Shown one piece after another: positions 37,014 through 48,054 of a DNA stretch of 64,000 bases. Numbering within the stretch: position 1 is the stretch's first letter; the number at the start of each line of letters is the position of its first letter. Source of the stretch: an uncultured Maribacter sp. (GTDB lineage Bacteria > Bacteroidota > Bacteroidia > Flavobacteriales > Flavobacteriaceae); the NCBI RefSeq assembly GCF_947496775.1, contig NZ_CANMDU010000002.1:248001-312000 (forward strand), written 5' to 3'. The position numbers and the translations under genes are program-made. Under the pieces are notes generated by a model, which saw only the letters and a list, made by a program, of their open reading frames with translations, searched no databases and had not been told where the DNA came from.

Positions 37014-37096
37014 AAACTTTAGGGGTGTTCCTACTTTTTGGAACTGAGACATACCCTTTGAACCTGATGCGGTTAGTACCGCCGAAGGGAAAAGTT
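37014..37096 (+). promoter_or_regulatory. TPP riboswitch (THI element)
   Basis: The conserved elements are present in order: GGGGTG, C-T-G-A-G-A, A-C-C-C-T-T-T-G-A-A-C-C-T-G-A, GGTTAGTACC and CGAAGGGA. P1 can form between AACTTT (37014-37019) and AAAGTT (37091-37096). Thiamine pyrophosphate binding should switch off the downstream thi genes. TATATTTA at 36998-37005 is a possible but imperfect -7 promoter element. Confidence 0.93.
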
Positions 37097-37134
37097 GAAA
37101 AGTGTATTGCAATATACATTTACAACCTTTTCAT

Positions 37135-37165
37135 AAAACACATTTGTTCTTTTTGTGTTTTTTTT
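37135..37165 (+). terminator. Riboswitch expression-platform terminator
   Basis: AAAACACA (37135-37142) and TGTGTTTT (37154-37161) form a stem followed by a long T run, between the TPP aptamer and thiS. It suggests transcription attenuation. The P1 3' strand AAAAGTTG could compete with CAACCTTTT just downstream, an inferred switch. Confidence 0.75.
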
Positions 37166-37216
37166 CAAAGATATCTTAAGCCTTTATTATTTACAGCATA
37201 TTTAAATATACTGTAT

Positions 37217-37420
37217 ATGATTACTATTTATGTAAATGATTCTCCGTTAAAAATGCGAGAAAATAGCAATGTTTTAGACCTTTTAAACGAGTTAAAATCT
37301 CCAACACAAGGCGTTGCTGTAGCAATAGACGATACTGTGGTTCCTAATTCCTCTTGGGAAACCCATCTTTTAAATCCTAACAATAAAATTTTAATAATTC
37401 AGGCCGCACAAGGCGGATAA
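37217..37420 (+). CDS. thiS: Sulfur carrier protein ThiS
   Basis: The 67-residue protein has the ubiquitin-like fold of sulfur carriers and the C-terminal G-G (AAQGG) which is thiocarboxylated. It feeds sulfur to ThiG in thiazole formation. The start at 37217 (MITIYVNDSPLKM) is chosen because upstream reading would run through the TPP riboswitch and terminator. It is the first gene of the thiamine operon. Confidence 0.93.
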   Translation: MITIYVNDSPLKMRENSNVLDLLNELKSPTQGVAVAIDDTVVPNSSWETHLLNPNNKILIIQAAQGG

Positions 37421-37423
37421 GAT

Positions 37424-39382
<1,959 letters not shown>

Positions 39383-39385
39383 TTG

Positions 39386-39441
39386 TTAGCCTTTAGCTAT
39401 TTGCTTTTGAATAAAAAAGAGAGCGAATAGTAAAGGGCTAA
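39386..39441. repeat. Inverted repeat after thiC
   Basis: TTAGCCTTTAGCTATTTGC (39386-39404) is nearly complementary to GCGAATAGTAAAGGGCTAA (39423-39441), making a stem with a few mismatches. It resembles the repeat between thiS and thiC in its TTAGCC/GGCTAA units. Confidence 0.65.
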
Positions 39442-39459
39442 AAGCCAAGAGCTAAGATT

Positions 39460-40047
39460 ATGATAGTTTTAATAGCACCGGAAAAAGACGTTCCAAACGA
39501 AATTGAAATACTACATCAGTTATTTCAAGAAGGTTTGCAGTACTATCACTTAAGGAAACCAAATAAAAATTACGAAGAACATTGCGCTTATTTAAATCAA
39601 ATAGATAAAAAATATCACCATAGAATTGTAGTGCATTATTTTCATGAATTGATTAACGATTTCAATTTAAAAGGTATTCATTTTCAGGAGCAAAAAAGAA
39701 GGGATAACATTGATAATCCTGGGCAGTACTTTAAAAATTTAAACATGTTTGGTAAATCCATAAGTTCTTCCTTTCACGAACCTGAAGGTTTAGAAACCTG
39801 TTATTTTGAATTCGATTATCATCTGTTAAGTCCGGTGTTTTCGTCTATCTCAAAACAAGGTTATGAAGGTCGCGGTTTTGATGTAAATCACATCGATAAA
39901 AGGATTGTTGGTATGGGCGGAGTTACCACTGAAAACCTTGTAGAATTTAATAAACTAGGTTTTAAAGGCGTTGGTGTTTTAGGAGGCATATGGAATAGTA
40001 GCGAGCCTTTAAAGGAGTTTAAAAAAATGAAGCGTTATTTTGAATAA
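39460..40047 (+). CDS. ThiE-like (TenI/ThiE family) protein, divergent
   Basis: The 195-residue protein has the thiamine phosphate synthase TIM-barrel layout (YYHLRKP, KGIHFQEQ, FDYHLLSPVF, GMGGV) but the canonical substrate motifs are altered compared with the second ThiE at 40848: GVHLGKED is replaced with GIHFQEQKR, and the phosphate-binding T-x-T-x-K has become S-S-I-S-K. It may be a TenI-like protein or a specialised ThiE. In the operon it overlaps the next gene by 8 bases. Confidence 0.7.
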   Translation: MIVLIAPEKDVPNEIEILHQLFQEGLQYYHLRKPNKNYEEHCAYLNQIDKKYHHRIVVHYFHELINDFNLKGIHFQEQKRRDNIDNPGQYFKNLNMFGKSISSSFHEPEGLETCYFEFDYHLLSPVFSSISKQGYEGRGFDVNHIDKRIVGMGGVTTENLVEFNKLGFKGVGVLGGIWNSSEPLKEFKKMKRYFE

Positions 40048-40819
40048 CAACAAATACATATTAACTATAGCAGGTCACGATCCTTCGGGAGGAGCTGGTT
40101 TAACTTCAGATATTAAAACTTTTGAAGCACATGGTGTGTATGGTTTGTCCGTTTGTAGCGCAATAACCGTTCAGAATGATATTGATTTTAAAGCATGTAT
40201 TTGGACTGATGTAGAAGTGATTCTATCGCAAATTGAAACCCTGTTTGACCGTTTTGAAATTTCAGTAGTTAAAATTGGCATCATTCAATCTTGGGATGTA
40301 TTATCAATCGTAATCAATAAATTACACGCTTTAAATTCCGAAGTAAAAATTGTTTTAGATCCTATTATAAAAGCAAGTGCTGGTTTTGATTTTCATACCA
40401 CCGAAAGTCAAGAGTTATTAGATAATATTTGGGAACAATGTTTTTTAATCACGCCAAATTATGATGAAATTCAACAGTTATATCCAGAAAAAGATATCGA
40501 AGAAACTATTGAACACATCAGTAGTTTTACCAATATTTATCTAAAAGGAGGACATAGAATCGATAAAAAAGGATGGGATGTACTGTACTATAATAAAATT
40601 GTAATGATAAACATACCGCCAACAACCGAAAAAATTTCGGAAAAACACGGTAGCGGTTGCGTTTTATCTTCTGCTTTAGCAAGTAATATTTTATTAAAGC
40701 AAAGCTTAGAGGATGCTTCAAAAAACTCTAAATACTATACCGAAACGTTTTTAAATAGTAATAAGTCTTTGTTAGGAGTTCATAATTACAAAAACAGTTT
40801 TAACTATTCAAATTCTTAA
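40040..40819 (+). CDS. thiD: Hydroxymethylpyrimidine/phosphomethylpyrimidine kinase ThiD
   Basis: The 259-residue kinase phosphorylates hydroxymethylpyrimidine twice. Translation starts with TTG at 40040 (then NNNKYILTIAGHDPSGGAGL), overlapping the previous gene by 8 bases; no ATG fits as well. Family motifs GHDPSGGAG, VSAI-type AITVQN and the catalytic G-S-G-C near residue 205 (E-K-H-G-S-G-C) are present. It supplies HMP-pyrophosphate for ThiE. Confidence 0.9.
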   Translation: MNNNKYILTIAGHDPSGGAGLTSDIKTFEAHGVYGLSVCSAITVQNDIDFKACIWTDVEVILSQIETLFDRFEISVVKIGIIQSWDVLSIVINKLHALNSEVKIVLDPIIKASAGFDFHTTESQELLDNIWEQCFLITPNYDEIQQLYPEKDIEETIEHISSFTNIYLKGGHRIDKKGWDVLYYNKIVMINIPPTTEKISEKHGSGCVLSSALASNILLKQSLEDASKNSKYYTETFLNSNKSLLGVHNYKNSFNYSNS

Positions 40820-40847
40820 CTCCCATAATTCTCATATTCAAATAACC

Positions 40848-41495
40848 ATGATTATACCAAAACTCCATTATATATCACAAGGCGCTACAGTTAAAGAGCA
40901 TCTAGAAAACATACAAAAAGCGTGTCAATCTGGAGCAGAGTTAGTACAATTACGCCTAAAAAATGTTTCAGAAAAAAAAATATTAAAAGCGGCAGAACAG
41001 GCAAGAGAAATAACGTCGCATTTTCAAACACGTTTAATAATAAACGACCATTATAAAATTGCTAAAAAAGTAAAAGCAGATGGGGTGCATTTAGGTAAAG
41101 AAGATACTTGCCCTAAAGAAGCAAGAAAACATTTGTATTCTTGGCAGATTATTGGAGGTACAGCAAACACTTTACAAGATTGCGAAGCTTTAATAGAAAA
41201 AGAAGTAGATTATATAGGTTTGGGACCGTATAGATTTACAACAACAAAGAAAAATTTGAGTCCTGTACTAGGAATTTTAGGATATCAAGGAATTTTAGAT
41301 GTGCTAAAAACAAATACACCAATTATTGCAATTGGAGGTATTTTAGTTGATGATGTAAAAGAAATTTTGGAAACAGGAATTTCTGGTATTGCAATATCAG
41401 GAGAGATTACACAAGATTTTAATAAAATAGGGGAGTTCCATAAATTATTAAATACAGGAAGTGCTTTAGAGCAGCGCCACAGTTTTGAAAAATAA
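40848..41495 (+). CDS. thiE: Thiamine phosphate synthase ThiE
   Basis: The 215-residue enzyme joins HMP-pyrophosphate and the thiazole phosphate to thiamine phosphate. [45 protein letters not shown] and AIGGI are all intact, including the T-T-K motif that binds pyrophosphate. It is the more typical of the two ThiE-type proteins in the operon and probably the active one. Confidence 0.9.
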   Translation: MIIPKLHYISQGATVKEHLENIQKACQSGAELVQLRLKNVSEKKILKAAEQAREITSHFQTRLIINDHYKIAKKVKADGVHLGKEDTCPKEARKHLYSWQIIGGTANTLQDCEALIEKEVDYIGLGPYRFTTTKKNLSPVLGILGYQGILDVLKTNTPIIAIGGILVDDVKEILETGISGIAISGEITQDFNKIGEFHKLLNTGSALEQRHSFEK

Positions 41496-41506
41496 CAGAA
41501 AGGAAA

Positions 41507-42277
41507 ATGAGTGATATATTAAAAATAACAGATAAAACATTTAACTCTAGATTATTTACTGGAACGGGTAAATTTAGTAGTTCGTTAAAAATGCAAGAAG
41601 CCATATTGGCTTCTGAAAGTGAGTTGGTTACAGTGGCTTTAAAACGAGTAGATGTAAAAAATGAAAGTGATGATATACTTGTACATTTAAAAGAAAATCA
41701 TATAAATTTACTACCAAATACATCAGGTGTACGTACCTCTAAAGAGGCTGTTTTTGCAGCACAATTAGCAAGAGAAGCTTTAGAAACTAATTGGGTTAAA
41801 TTAGAAATTCATCCAGATCCTAAATATTTACTACCGGATCCCATAGAAACTTTAAAAGCAGCAGAAGAATTGGTAAAATTAGGTTTTGTTGTTATGCCAT
41901 ATATACATGCAGATCCTGTTTTATGTAAACGTTTAGAAGAAGTAGGAACACAGTGTGTAATGCCTTTAGGAGCTCCAATTGGTAGTAATAAAGGTCTTAA
42001 AACACAAGATTTTCTAGAAATTATTATAGAACAAAGTAATGTTCCTGTGATTGTAGATGCAGGTATTGGAGCACCATCGCATGCGGCTTATGCTATGGAA
42101 TTAGGTGCAGATGCAGTATTAGTAAACACTGCAATTGCAGTTTCTGAAAACCCTATTGGTATGGGAAAAGCTTTTAAAATGGCAGTAGAAGCAGGGCGTA
42201 TGGCATATAATGCAAAACTAGCACCAAAGCAAAAACATGCTGAAGCAAGTAGTCCGCTAACTTCTTTTTTAAATTAA
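41507..42277 (+). CDS. thiG: Thiazole synthase ThiG
   Basis: The 256-residue TIM-barrel enzyme forms the thiazole ring from deoxyxylulose phosphate, dehydroglycine and the ThiS thiocarboxylate. Lys in N-W-V-K-L-E (about residue 98) forms the imine. [42 protein letters not shown]-like [16 protein letters not shown] and VNTAIA are standard motifs. It is 11 bases from thiE and 62 from thiH, with TTAGC-type repeat sequence in the latter gap. Confidence 0.95.
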   Translation: MSDILKITDKTFNSRLFTGTGKFSSSLKMQEAILASESELVTVALKRVDVKNESDDILVHLKENHINLLPNTSGVRTSKEAVFAAQLAREALETNWVKLEIHPDPKYLLPDPIETLKAAEELVKLGFVVMPYIHADPVLCKRLEEVGTQCVMPLGAPIGSNKGLKTQDFLEIIIEQSNVPVIVDAGIGAPSHAAYAMELGADAVLVNTAIAVSENPIGMGKAFKMAVEAGRMAYNAKLAPKQKHAEASSPLTSFLN

Positions 42278-42339
42278 AATAGCAATTAGCTAAAGTAAAT
42301 AGTCAGAGGCAAATAGCTAAAGACCAAAAGAAAAAATAA

Positions 42340-43455
42340 ATGTCTTTTAAAAATACTTTTGATACTTATAATTGGAATGCACTGGAAAAAGAAATTTATT
42401 CTTTTTCTAGAGAAGATGTTAGTAGAGTTTTACTAAAAGAAAAAATAGATTTAGAAGATTTTAAGGTTCTTATTTCACCAGCAGCCATACCATTTTTGGA
42501 AGAGATGGCGCAACGTAGTAGTGCAATTACTAAAAAAAGATTTGGGAATACAATGCAAATGTATGTGCCTATGTATTTATCTAACGAATGCCAGAATATT
42601 TGCACATATTGTGGATTTAGCATGACCAATAAAATCCCTAGAAAAACACTTACCGATACAGAGATACTAAAAGAGGTTTCTCATATTAAAAAATTGGGGT
42701 ATGACCATATTTTATTAGTAACAGGAGAAGCGAATAGAACGGTTGGAGTTTCTTATTTAAAACATGCTATTGGTTTAATTAAAGAACATTTTTCTAATAT
42801 TAGTATAGAAGTACAGCCATTACATCAAACAGAATACGAAGAATTAGTTGCGGAAGGTTTGTACGCAGTTTTGGTTTATCAAGAAACGTATCATAAAGCA
42901 ACTTATAAACAACATCACCCAAAAGGGAAAAAATCTAATTTTGATTATCGTTTAGATACTCCAGATAGGTTAGGTAAAGCGGGTGTTCATAAAATAGGAA
43001 TAGGGGCCTTATTTGGATTAGAAGATTGGCGTGTAGATAGTTTTTATACCGCTTTGCACCTAAAATATTTACAAAAAACGTATTGGAAAACAAAGTATTC
43101 TATTTCTTTTCCAAGATTACGTCCGCACCAAGGAGAAGTGCAACCAAAAGTGGAAATGACCGATTCTGATTTGGTGCAACTAATCTGTGCGTATAGGTTG
43201 TTAGATGAAGACGTGGAATTGTCTATGTCTACTCGAGAAAGCGAAGTGTTTAGAAATAATATTATAAAATTAGGAATTACTTCTATAAGCGCAGAATCTA
43301 AAACAAATCCTGGTGGGTATAGCGTAGAACCACAATCTTTAGAGCAGTTTGAAATATCTGATGAGCGTTCTACGGAAGAAATTGCTACCATGATAAAATC
43401 ACAAGGATATGAAGTGGTTTGGAAAGATTGGGATAAAAGTTTTTCTGAAGAATAA
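42340..43455 (+). CDS. thiH: 2-iminoacetate synthase ThiH
   Basis: The 371-residue radical-SAM enzyme cleaves tyrosine to dehydroglycine for thiazole formation. The cluster motif is Cys84, Cys88 and Cys91 in C-Q-N-I-C-T-Y-C. Its presence means that glycine oxidase ThiO is not needed, in agreement with anaerobic-type thiazole synthesis. No thiF is found in the operon, so ThiS must be activated by an enzyme encoded elsewhere (for example MoeB). Confidence 0.95.
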   Translation: MSFKNTFDTYNWNALEKEIYSFSREDVSRVLLKEKIDLEDFKVLISPAAIPFLEEMAQRSSAITKKRFGNTMQMYVPMYLSNECQNICTYCGFSMTNKIPRKTLTDTEILKEVSHIKKLGYDHILLVTGEANRTVGVSYLKHAIGLIKEHFSNISIEVQPLHQTEYEELVAEGLYAVLVYQETYHKATYKQHHPKGKKSNFDYRLDTPDRLGKAGVHKIGIGALFGLEDWRVDSFYTALHLKYLQKTYWKTKYSISFPRLRPHQGEVQPKVEMTDSDLVQLICAYRLLDEDVELSMSTRESEVFRNNIIKLGITSISAESKTNPGGYSVEPQSLEQFEISDERSTEEIATMIKSQGYEVVWKDWDKSFSEE

Positions 43456-43545
43456 ATATCTAAATACTTTGTGGTTTGTCCACAGCAAAAAAAACAGTTA
43501 ATATCTTATAGGTTTACCTGAGGTTATTTATTTAAAAGAGATATA

Positions 43546-43585
43546 AAAAGGAACCCCGTTCTAAATAAAAGAATAAGGGTTCCTT
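43546..43585 (-). terminator. Terminator between thiH and the response regulator
   Basis: AAGGAACCC and GGGTTCCTT form the core of a stem around 43548-43585 with inner pairing CGTTCT/AGAATA-like. A T run follows on the minus strand, ending the response regulator gene, and the site may also serve the plus-strand thi operon. Confidence 0.7.
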
Positions 43586-43600
43586 GGCACTCAGTCAATT

Positions 43601-44221
43601 TTACATGTGTTGTAGCTTATATAAAGCTTCAGATTTACTGTTAACATTCAATTTTTCGTAAATATTTTGAATATGAAAATTTACAGTGCTGGTAGTTACA
43701 AATAACTTATTAGCAATGTCCTTATACGTAGCTCCTTTGCATAAATAATCTATTATTTGATTTTCTCTGCTAGAGAAAAAGGCATAGGTTTTTTTTCTAA
43801 AATTTTGAATTATTTGTTTTATAATATCATGACCCATTGCGGCTCCTTCTATCTTTATAGCTTGCAAAGCATTGTAGAGTCTTTTGTTGCTTAGAGGTTT
43901 TGTTAAATAACCATTGGCACCATTTTTAAAGGCTTTTTTTATGGTATCGAAAGATGGGTTTTTGCTAACCATGATAATTTTTATATCTGTATTTTTCTTT
44001 TTAAACAGGGTAATACTATCAATACCATTGGCGTATAATAAATCTATTTCTGAGACTATAATATCTGGTTGTATTTTGTCATATTGCTGTAAGGCTTCTA
44101 TGGCAGACGGGTAGATAGCTGCTAAATGAAATTCATCATATTGTTTAAAATACTCTTTGTATATAGCTTGATAACTTGGGTCTTTTTCTAAAACTATTAT
44201 TTTGTGTAATTCTGAGTTCAT
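43601..44221 (-). CDS. LuxR/NarL-type response regulator with Glu at the phospho-acceptor site
   Basis: The 206-residue protein has a receiver domain (about 5-125) and a LuxR-type helix-turn-helix (about 140-205) with SSRENQIIDYLCKGATYKDI and FVTTSTVNFHIQNIYEKLNV. The start ATG at 44221 is taken; an ATG 8 codons earlier is also possible. In the receiver, the loop where Asp is phosphorylated reads I-I-V-S-E-I-D-L, so position 58 is Glu. The conserved Lys (Y-L-T-K-P) is kept. Glu could mimic permanent phosphorylation. No histidine kinase gene is adjacent. Confidence 0.8.
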   Translation of the reverse strand: MNSELHKIIVLEKDPSYQAIYKEYFKQYDEFHLAAIYPSAIEALQQYDKIQPDIIVSEIDLLYANGIDSITLFKKKNTDIKIIMVSKNPSFDTIKKAFKNGANGYLTKPLSNKRLYNALQAIKIEGAAMGHDIIKQIIQNFRKKTYAFFSSRENQIIDYLCKGATYKDIANKLFVTTSTVNFHIQNIYEKLNVNSKSEALYKLQHM

Positions 44222-44245
44222 AATTTTTGTTTTAAAGGCTTGCAT

Positions 44246-44943
44246 TTTTATCGGGGGGAACTAAAAATGCAAGCATTATTATAAAATGAGTTAATTAGTT
44301 AAAACCATTTTAAAAATGGACATAGCAAACCCTTTTCAAAGTAGTTGAGTTTCTACTTTAAACACAATTAAGGGCGTATTTTTTCTATAGGAATATGGAT
44401 AATAAGTCGATACGACTATTACGTATTATAGAAAAAAACAAAATGATTATAACTGTCAGGAGACTTTAGGATTTTTATCAAACAAAAGAGGAAAAATATA
44501 CTCTCTCTTTGTGCTGATATTTTTTCTTAGAAATAACCAATTGTAGAGTTGGTTATGGTAAAATTGTAGTGTTTTAAAAACACTAGATTTGTTAGAGTAA
44601 AGATTTAATTCCATGTTTTTTGGGGGGATTTGGGGTTAAACATAAAATACGTATTCGCTTACTTAAATATAGTTATATATTACATAACTTAGGGTAAATT
44701 GCATGAATATTCGTTAAAATGCACTATTTCTATAGTAGGAAGTCTGTTTTTGTCGATGAAGTGTAAGCCTTTGTACTTAGATTGCTATTGGAAAGAGTTT
44801 AAGAATCTATTTTTTTAATATGTATAGGAATGAATTGTTAAGGAAAGCTTTCTGTGGATGATAATAAAAAGGAGGGAAGTGTTACTCCCCCCGGAGACCC
44901 CTCCTTTTATCAGCACAAAATATCTTAGAAGTTGAAATTGGTT
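44246..44943. other. Hairpin-rich non-coding stretch
   Basis: The 698 bases between the response regulator and the PorP/SprF-like gene hold no convincing gene. Inverted repeats cluster here: CCATTTT-A-AAAATGG (44305-44319); AAAGTAG...CTACTTT (44338-44359); TTTTTTCTATA...TATAGAAAAAA (44379-44389 with 44427-44437) enclosing AGTCG-ATA-CGACT (44405-44417); ATAACCAA...TTGGTTAT (44533-44556); TAGTGTTTT-A-AAAACACTA (44567-44585). G runs (GGGGGG at about 44621) stand out in an A/T-rich genome. Regulatory RNA, operator array or repeat debris are possible. Confidence 0.55.
44864..44909 (-). terminator. Terminator of the PorP/SprF-like operon
   Basis: On the minus strand AAAAGGAGGG-type and CCCTCCTTTT arms pair around a GC-rich loop containing CCCCCCGG, with a T run after the second arm. 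It ends the transcript of the gene at 44944-46698. Confidence 0.75.
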
Positions 44944-46698
44944 TTAATCATTATAAGTGTTAGATACGGTTGCCATTCTATTATCTACCTGCATAATCCA
45001 TTTTTCATCATTGTACTTTCCGTTTAAGTTTGATACAAAAGCGGTTTCTGCATCTTTTTTATAGTTGTAATCGGCTAGATATACGTAATACAATCCATTT
45101 TCTTTATTGTAAAATTGTTTTGCGTTTAGTCCTTGGTCTTTCAAAGTATGAATAAAGGCGTCTAAGTATTTTTTTGTTTTATAAACATTGGCAATAACGT
45201 AGTAGCCAGATTTAACACCAACAATATTATCTTGATCAAGAACTTTTATAGGGAGTTTAACATAATCCTTGGTTTCATGATTAGCAAATGCTCTTTCCGT
45301 TTTAACAGCAATAGGTTTTGTTTCTTTAACTGTGGTCGATTTTACACTAGCCAAATTGCTATTGCTTTTCTTTGTAATGTTAGTAGGTGTTGGAGTGCTG
45401 TTTCTTTTTATTTCAGATTTTACCAGACGCGCTAAGGTCTTAAAACGTTTCTCTAAATCAGCGTTCCTTGCAGCCTCGATAGAATCTTGCCTAAGAATTA
45501 GAGCATCTAATAGTTGTCTATTTTCATAAGCTAAGTCCTTAATAGTTGTTTCCTGGAGCGTATTTTTTTTAATAGTATCTGTCTTTTTTACTTTTATTGT
45601 TTTCTGTTCTTGAAAAGAATTATTCTTTTGAATCGCTTGGTTTTCAGCAAGCATTTCATTTTTATCGGCAATGAGCTGTAGTATTTGTTCTTCGTAATTA
45701 CGAATAATGCCATCTATTTTTTGGTCGTTAGAGTTTTCTGTAAAGGCACCTCCGTAGGCAGTGTTATCTTTAAAAGTATATGCCAAAGAAAGTTCATGAT
45801 TCCATCCAAGGTTCGCTTCTTCTGTAACCACATTTTTTTCTAATAAATATCCTAATGACATTTTTTTGCTCAAATTAAAGCCAACTCCTGCAGAAATACC
45901 ATGAGCAGCATCGTAAGTAGATTGTATCCAGCCGTAGCTGGGCATATCTAATAGAAAAGACCCCATATAATTAAAAGAATTGTCTGCGTTTTGCCCTATT
46001 TGTACTAATGGTAATAATCTAGCGTCCTTAAAAAGTCCTCTGCCGGCATTAAAGGTATGTGTATATTGTAAAGAGGTTTGGAGTGTCTTTGTGTTTAAGT
46101 TGGTGCTAAACTCATTGGAACTTTGATTATATTTTAATAAATCTGTAGCATATATACCAATATCAAACTTACCGATAGAAAGAGCCATTCCAGGTTGTAT
46201 TGCTAGCTTACTTTCTTTTTTGGCATTATTTATTTGTCCGTCATTTTGCGTTGCAACAATACGGTTTTTATCTACTCCTTCATTGTAATAGGTAATATTG
46301 GTTCCAAATGTTAGTTTACTTTTGGCTCCCAATTGTACAGATGTAGCATAGTTTGCATTAAAACCAAATTGCTGAACAACGCCGGACCATTGGCTATATA
46401 CACCTATACCTAGGGCAGTTTTTTCATTAATTAAATTACTAAATCCAAGAAAATAGTTCTGGCTATTATCTTCGAATGTAGAATATTGATTTCTATGTAG
46501 AATATTTAAATAAGATTTATTTTCTCTAACCAGAGAAAAGGTTGGGTTTATAAGGTATCTATTAAAAAACAGCTGGTTGTGATAGTTATTGCTAGAGTTA
46601 GTGCCGCTAACTTCTTGTGCTTTCGAAAATGGAGAAAAGCATAATAAAAAAATAATAACAAAACTACTCTTAACAATGAGGGGATTAGAATGTTTCAT
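44944..46698 (-). CDS. PorP/SprF-family protein fused to a SPOR-like domain
   Basis: The 584-residue protein has a signal peptide (VKSSFVIIFLLCFSPFSKAQ). Residues about 30-315 are the PorP/SprF-type beta-barrel (N-x-Q-L-F-F-N-R-Y-L-I-N-P and QWSGVVQQFGFN), an outer-membrane family connected to type IX secretion and gliding. A coiled-coil-like polar linker (about 330-490, with QEQKTIKVKKTDTIKKN) leads to a C-terminal domain (about 500-575, GYYVIANVYKTKKYLDAF and NGLYYVYLADYNYKKDAETA) resembling SPOR, which binds denuded peptidoglycan. It follows the PD40 protein by 108 bases. Confidence 0.78.
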   Translation of the reverse strand: MKHSNPLIVKSSFVIIFLLCFSPFSKAQEVSGTNSSNNYHNQLFFNRYLINPTFSLVRENKSYLNILHRNQYSTFEDNSQNYFLGFSNLINEKTALGIGVYSQWSGVVQQFGFNANYATSVQLGAKSKLTFGTNITYYNEGVDKNRIVATQNDGQINNAKKESKLAIQPGMALSIGKFDIGIYATDLLKYNQSSNEFSTNLNTKTLQTSLQYTHTFNAGRGLFKDARLLPLVQIGQNADNSFNYMGSFLLDMPSYGWIQSTYDAAHGISAGVGFNLSKKMSLGYLLEKNVVTEEANLGWNHELSLAYTFKDNTAYGGAFTENSNDQKIDGIIRNYEEQILQLIADKNEMLAENQAIQKNNSFQEQKTIKVKKTDTIKKNTLQETTIKDLAYENRQLLDALILRQDSIEAARNADLEKRFKTLARLVKSEIKRNSTPTPTNITKKSNSNLASVKSTTVKETKPIAVKTERAFANHETKDYVKLPIKVLDQDNIVGVKSGYYVIANVYKTKKYLDAFIHTLKDQGLNAKQFYNKENGLYYVYLADYNYKKDAETAFVSNLNGKYNDEKWIMQVDNRMATVSNTYND

Positions 46699-46806
46699 AA
46701 CACTTAAATTTGGGTTCTTCTATGTAAAAATCTACAGCAACACCATAGTTAATTGTGCTAAAACTTGGAGTTGAGGAAAAGATGTAAGGTCTGGGGTTAC
46801 CTTATT

Positions 46807-48054
46807 CTAGGGCTGTTCATCTTCAAAAATGGAACTTGTATAATCTGTATTTGTAGCATGTGTAGTAAGCACGTCAATAGGATTAAATTGAAGATTATCT
46901 TGTTTGTCTTTTCTTTTTGGTTTTAGTGAAAATGCAATGTGTTGTAATTCTCCAGTGGAATTTCCTCGGTTGCTAACCACATAACCTTGGCCGTTTCCAT
47001 TTAATGCGATGGCAAAATCATCTTTGTTACTATTTATTGATGTTCCTAAATTGGTAGCCCATCCTACTTTTTTCTTTTGTACCTGTACCATATAAACATC
47101 TAGTCCACCAAAACCTTTACGACCGTCAGAGGCAAATAACAGGGAAGTTCCGTTTACAAGTTTAGGGTATAAATCATTTTTCTTAGTGTTTACTTTAGTT
47201 CCTAAGTTTTTGGCAATTCCAAAAGAGCCATCTGATTGCATGTCAGACACATAAATGTCATACTTACCAAAAGTGCCGGGCATATTAGAAGCAAAGAATA
47301 AACGTCTTCCATCTGCAGAAACTGTTGGGTGTACAGAAGAGTACCGCTTGGGGCAAAGGACTATTTCTTTTATTTCTGTCCATTTTCCATTTACTTTTTT
47401 GGCAGAGTATGTTTTGTGCACTATTTGCATTTTAGAAAAAACTCCGGTAGAAGGTTTTATAGCTGTGGGTTTACTAAAATAGGCAGTTTTGCCATCTGCA
47501 GTTACCGATATGGGGGTTTCGTACGCATTCTTATATTCTATGCTCTTATCGATTATGTTTTTAGTAATCTCTGGAGACTTTTTTTCTAGTGTTAAATTTA
47601 AGCTTGAAGTATTATTGTTTAAAAAATTTAACTTTTTAAACCGTTTATTTCTGGGATTTTTATCTAGCTCGTAATCTCTTTTAATTTGGGCTAACCAATC
47701 TTTGTTAGAATTGGTAGCAGCTATAGTTGGCATGCTAGTTTGGGAAAGGGCATGCGTAAAACGTTCTTGGTACGTAGGGGACAAGCCTTTTATTTTTTGT
47801 AGCTTGCTATACCAAAACAAAGCGTTTTCATAATTGTTAGATAAAAAATTAGCATTACCTAAATCTTGATAAATTTCTACATCGCTATATCCTAATTCTT
47901 TTAACTGAGCATATTGTTCTGCTTTAATATTAGTGCGATATTTTAATTTTTTTGGACCTATTTGGTCGCCAGTTTCCTGAGCGTTAATCTTTGTAAAACA
48001 ACATAAGAGAAAAATACATGCTAACGCTTTAATGTAGGTTAATTTGTGCTTCAT
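46807..48054 (-). CDS. Exported PD40/WD40-like beta-propeller protein
   Basis: The ATG at 48054 begins a signal peptide (MKHKLTYIKALACIFLLCCF) and gives 415 residues. A TPR-like N-terminal region (YQDLGNANFLSNNYENALFW, about 60-100) is followed by PD40 propeller repeats such as TADGKTAYFSKP and SADGRRLFFASNMPG and GKYDIYVSDMQSDG. This is the layout of PorE-like proteins that link PorP/SprF to the type IX machinery, but the usual C-terminal OmpA domain is missing; the SPOR-like domain of the downstream partner could replace it. Secretion or cell-wall role is inferred. Confidence 0.75.
   Translation of the reverse strand: MKHKLTYIKALACIFLLCCFTKINAQETGDQIGPKKLKYRTNIKAEQYAQLKELGYSDVEIYQDLGNANFLSNNYENALFWYSKLQKIKGLSPTYQERFTHALSQTSMPTIAATNSNKDWLAQIKRDYELDKNPRNKRFKKLNFLNNNTSSLNLTLEKKSPEITKNIIDKSIEYKNAYETPISVTADGKTAYFSKPTAIKPSTGVFSKMQIVHKTYSAKKVNGKWTEIKEIVLCPKRYSSVHPTVSADGRRLFFASNMPGTFGKYDIYVSDMQSDGSFGIAKNLGTKVNTKKNDLYPKLVNGTSLLFASDGRKGFGGLDVYMVQVQKKKVGWATNLGTSINSNKDDFAIALNGNGQGYVVSNRGNSTGELQHIAFSLKPKRKDKQDNLQFNPIDVLTTHATNTDYTSSIFEDEQP

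Noticed and set aside
37025-37216. Upstream extension of thiS
   Set aside because: It would translate the TPP riboswitch and the terminator; the conserved ThiS N-terminus starts at 37217.
44503-44916. GTGCTGATA (44513-44521) and TATCAGCAC (44908-44916) as paired arms
   Set aside because: Nine bases 390 bases apart can occur by chance; no other pairing supports a long-range structure.
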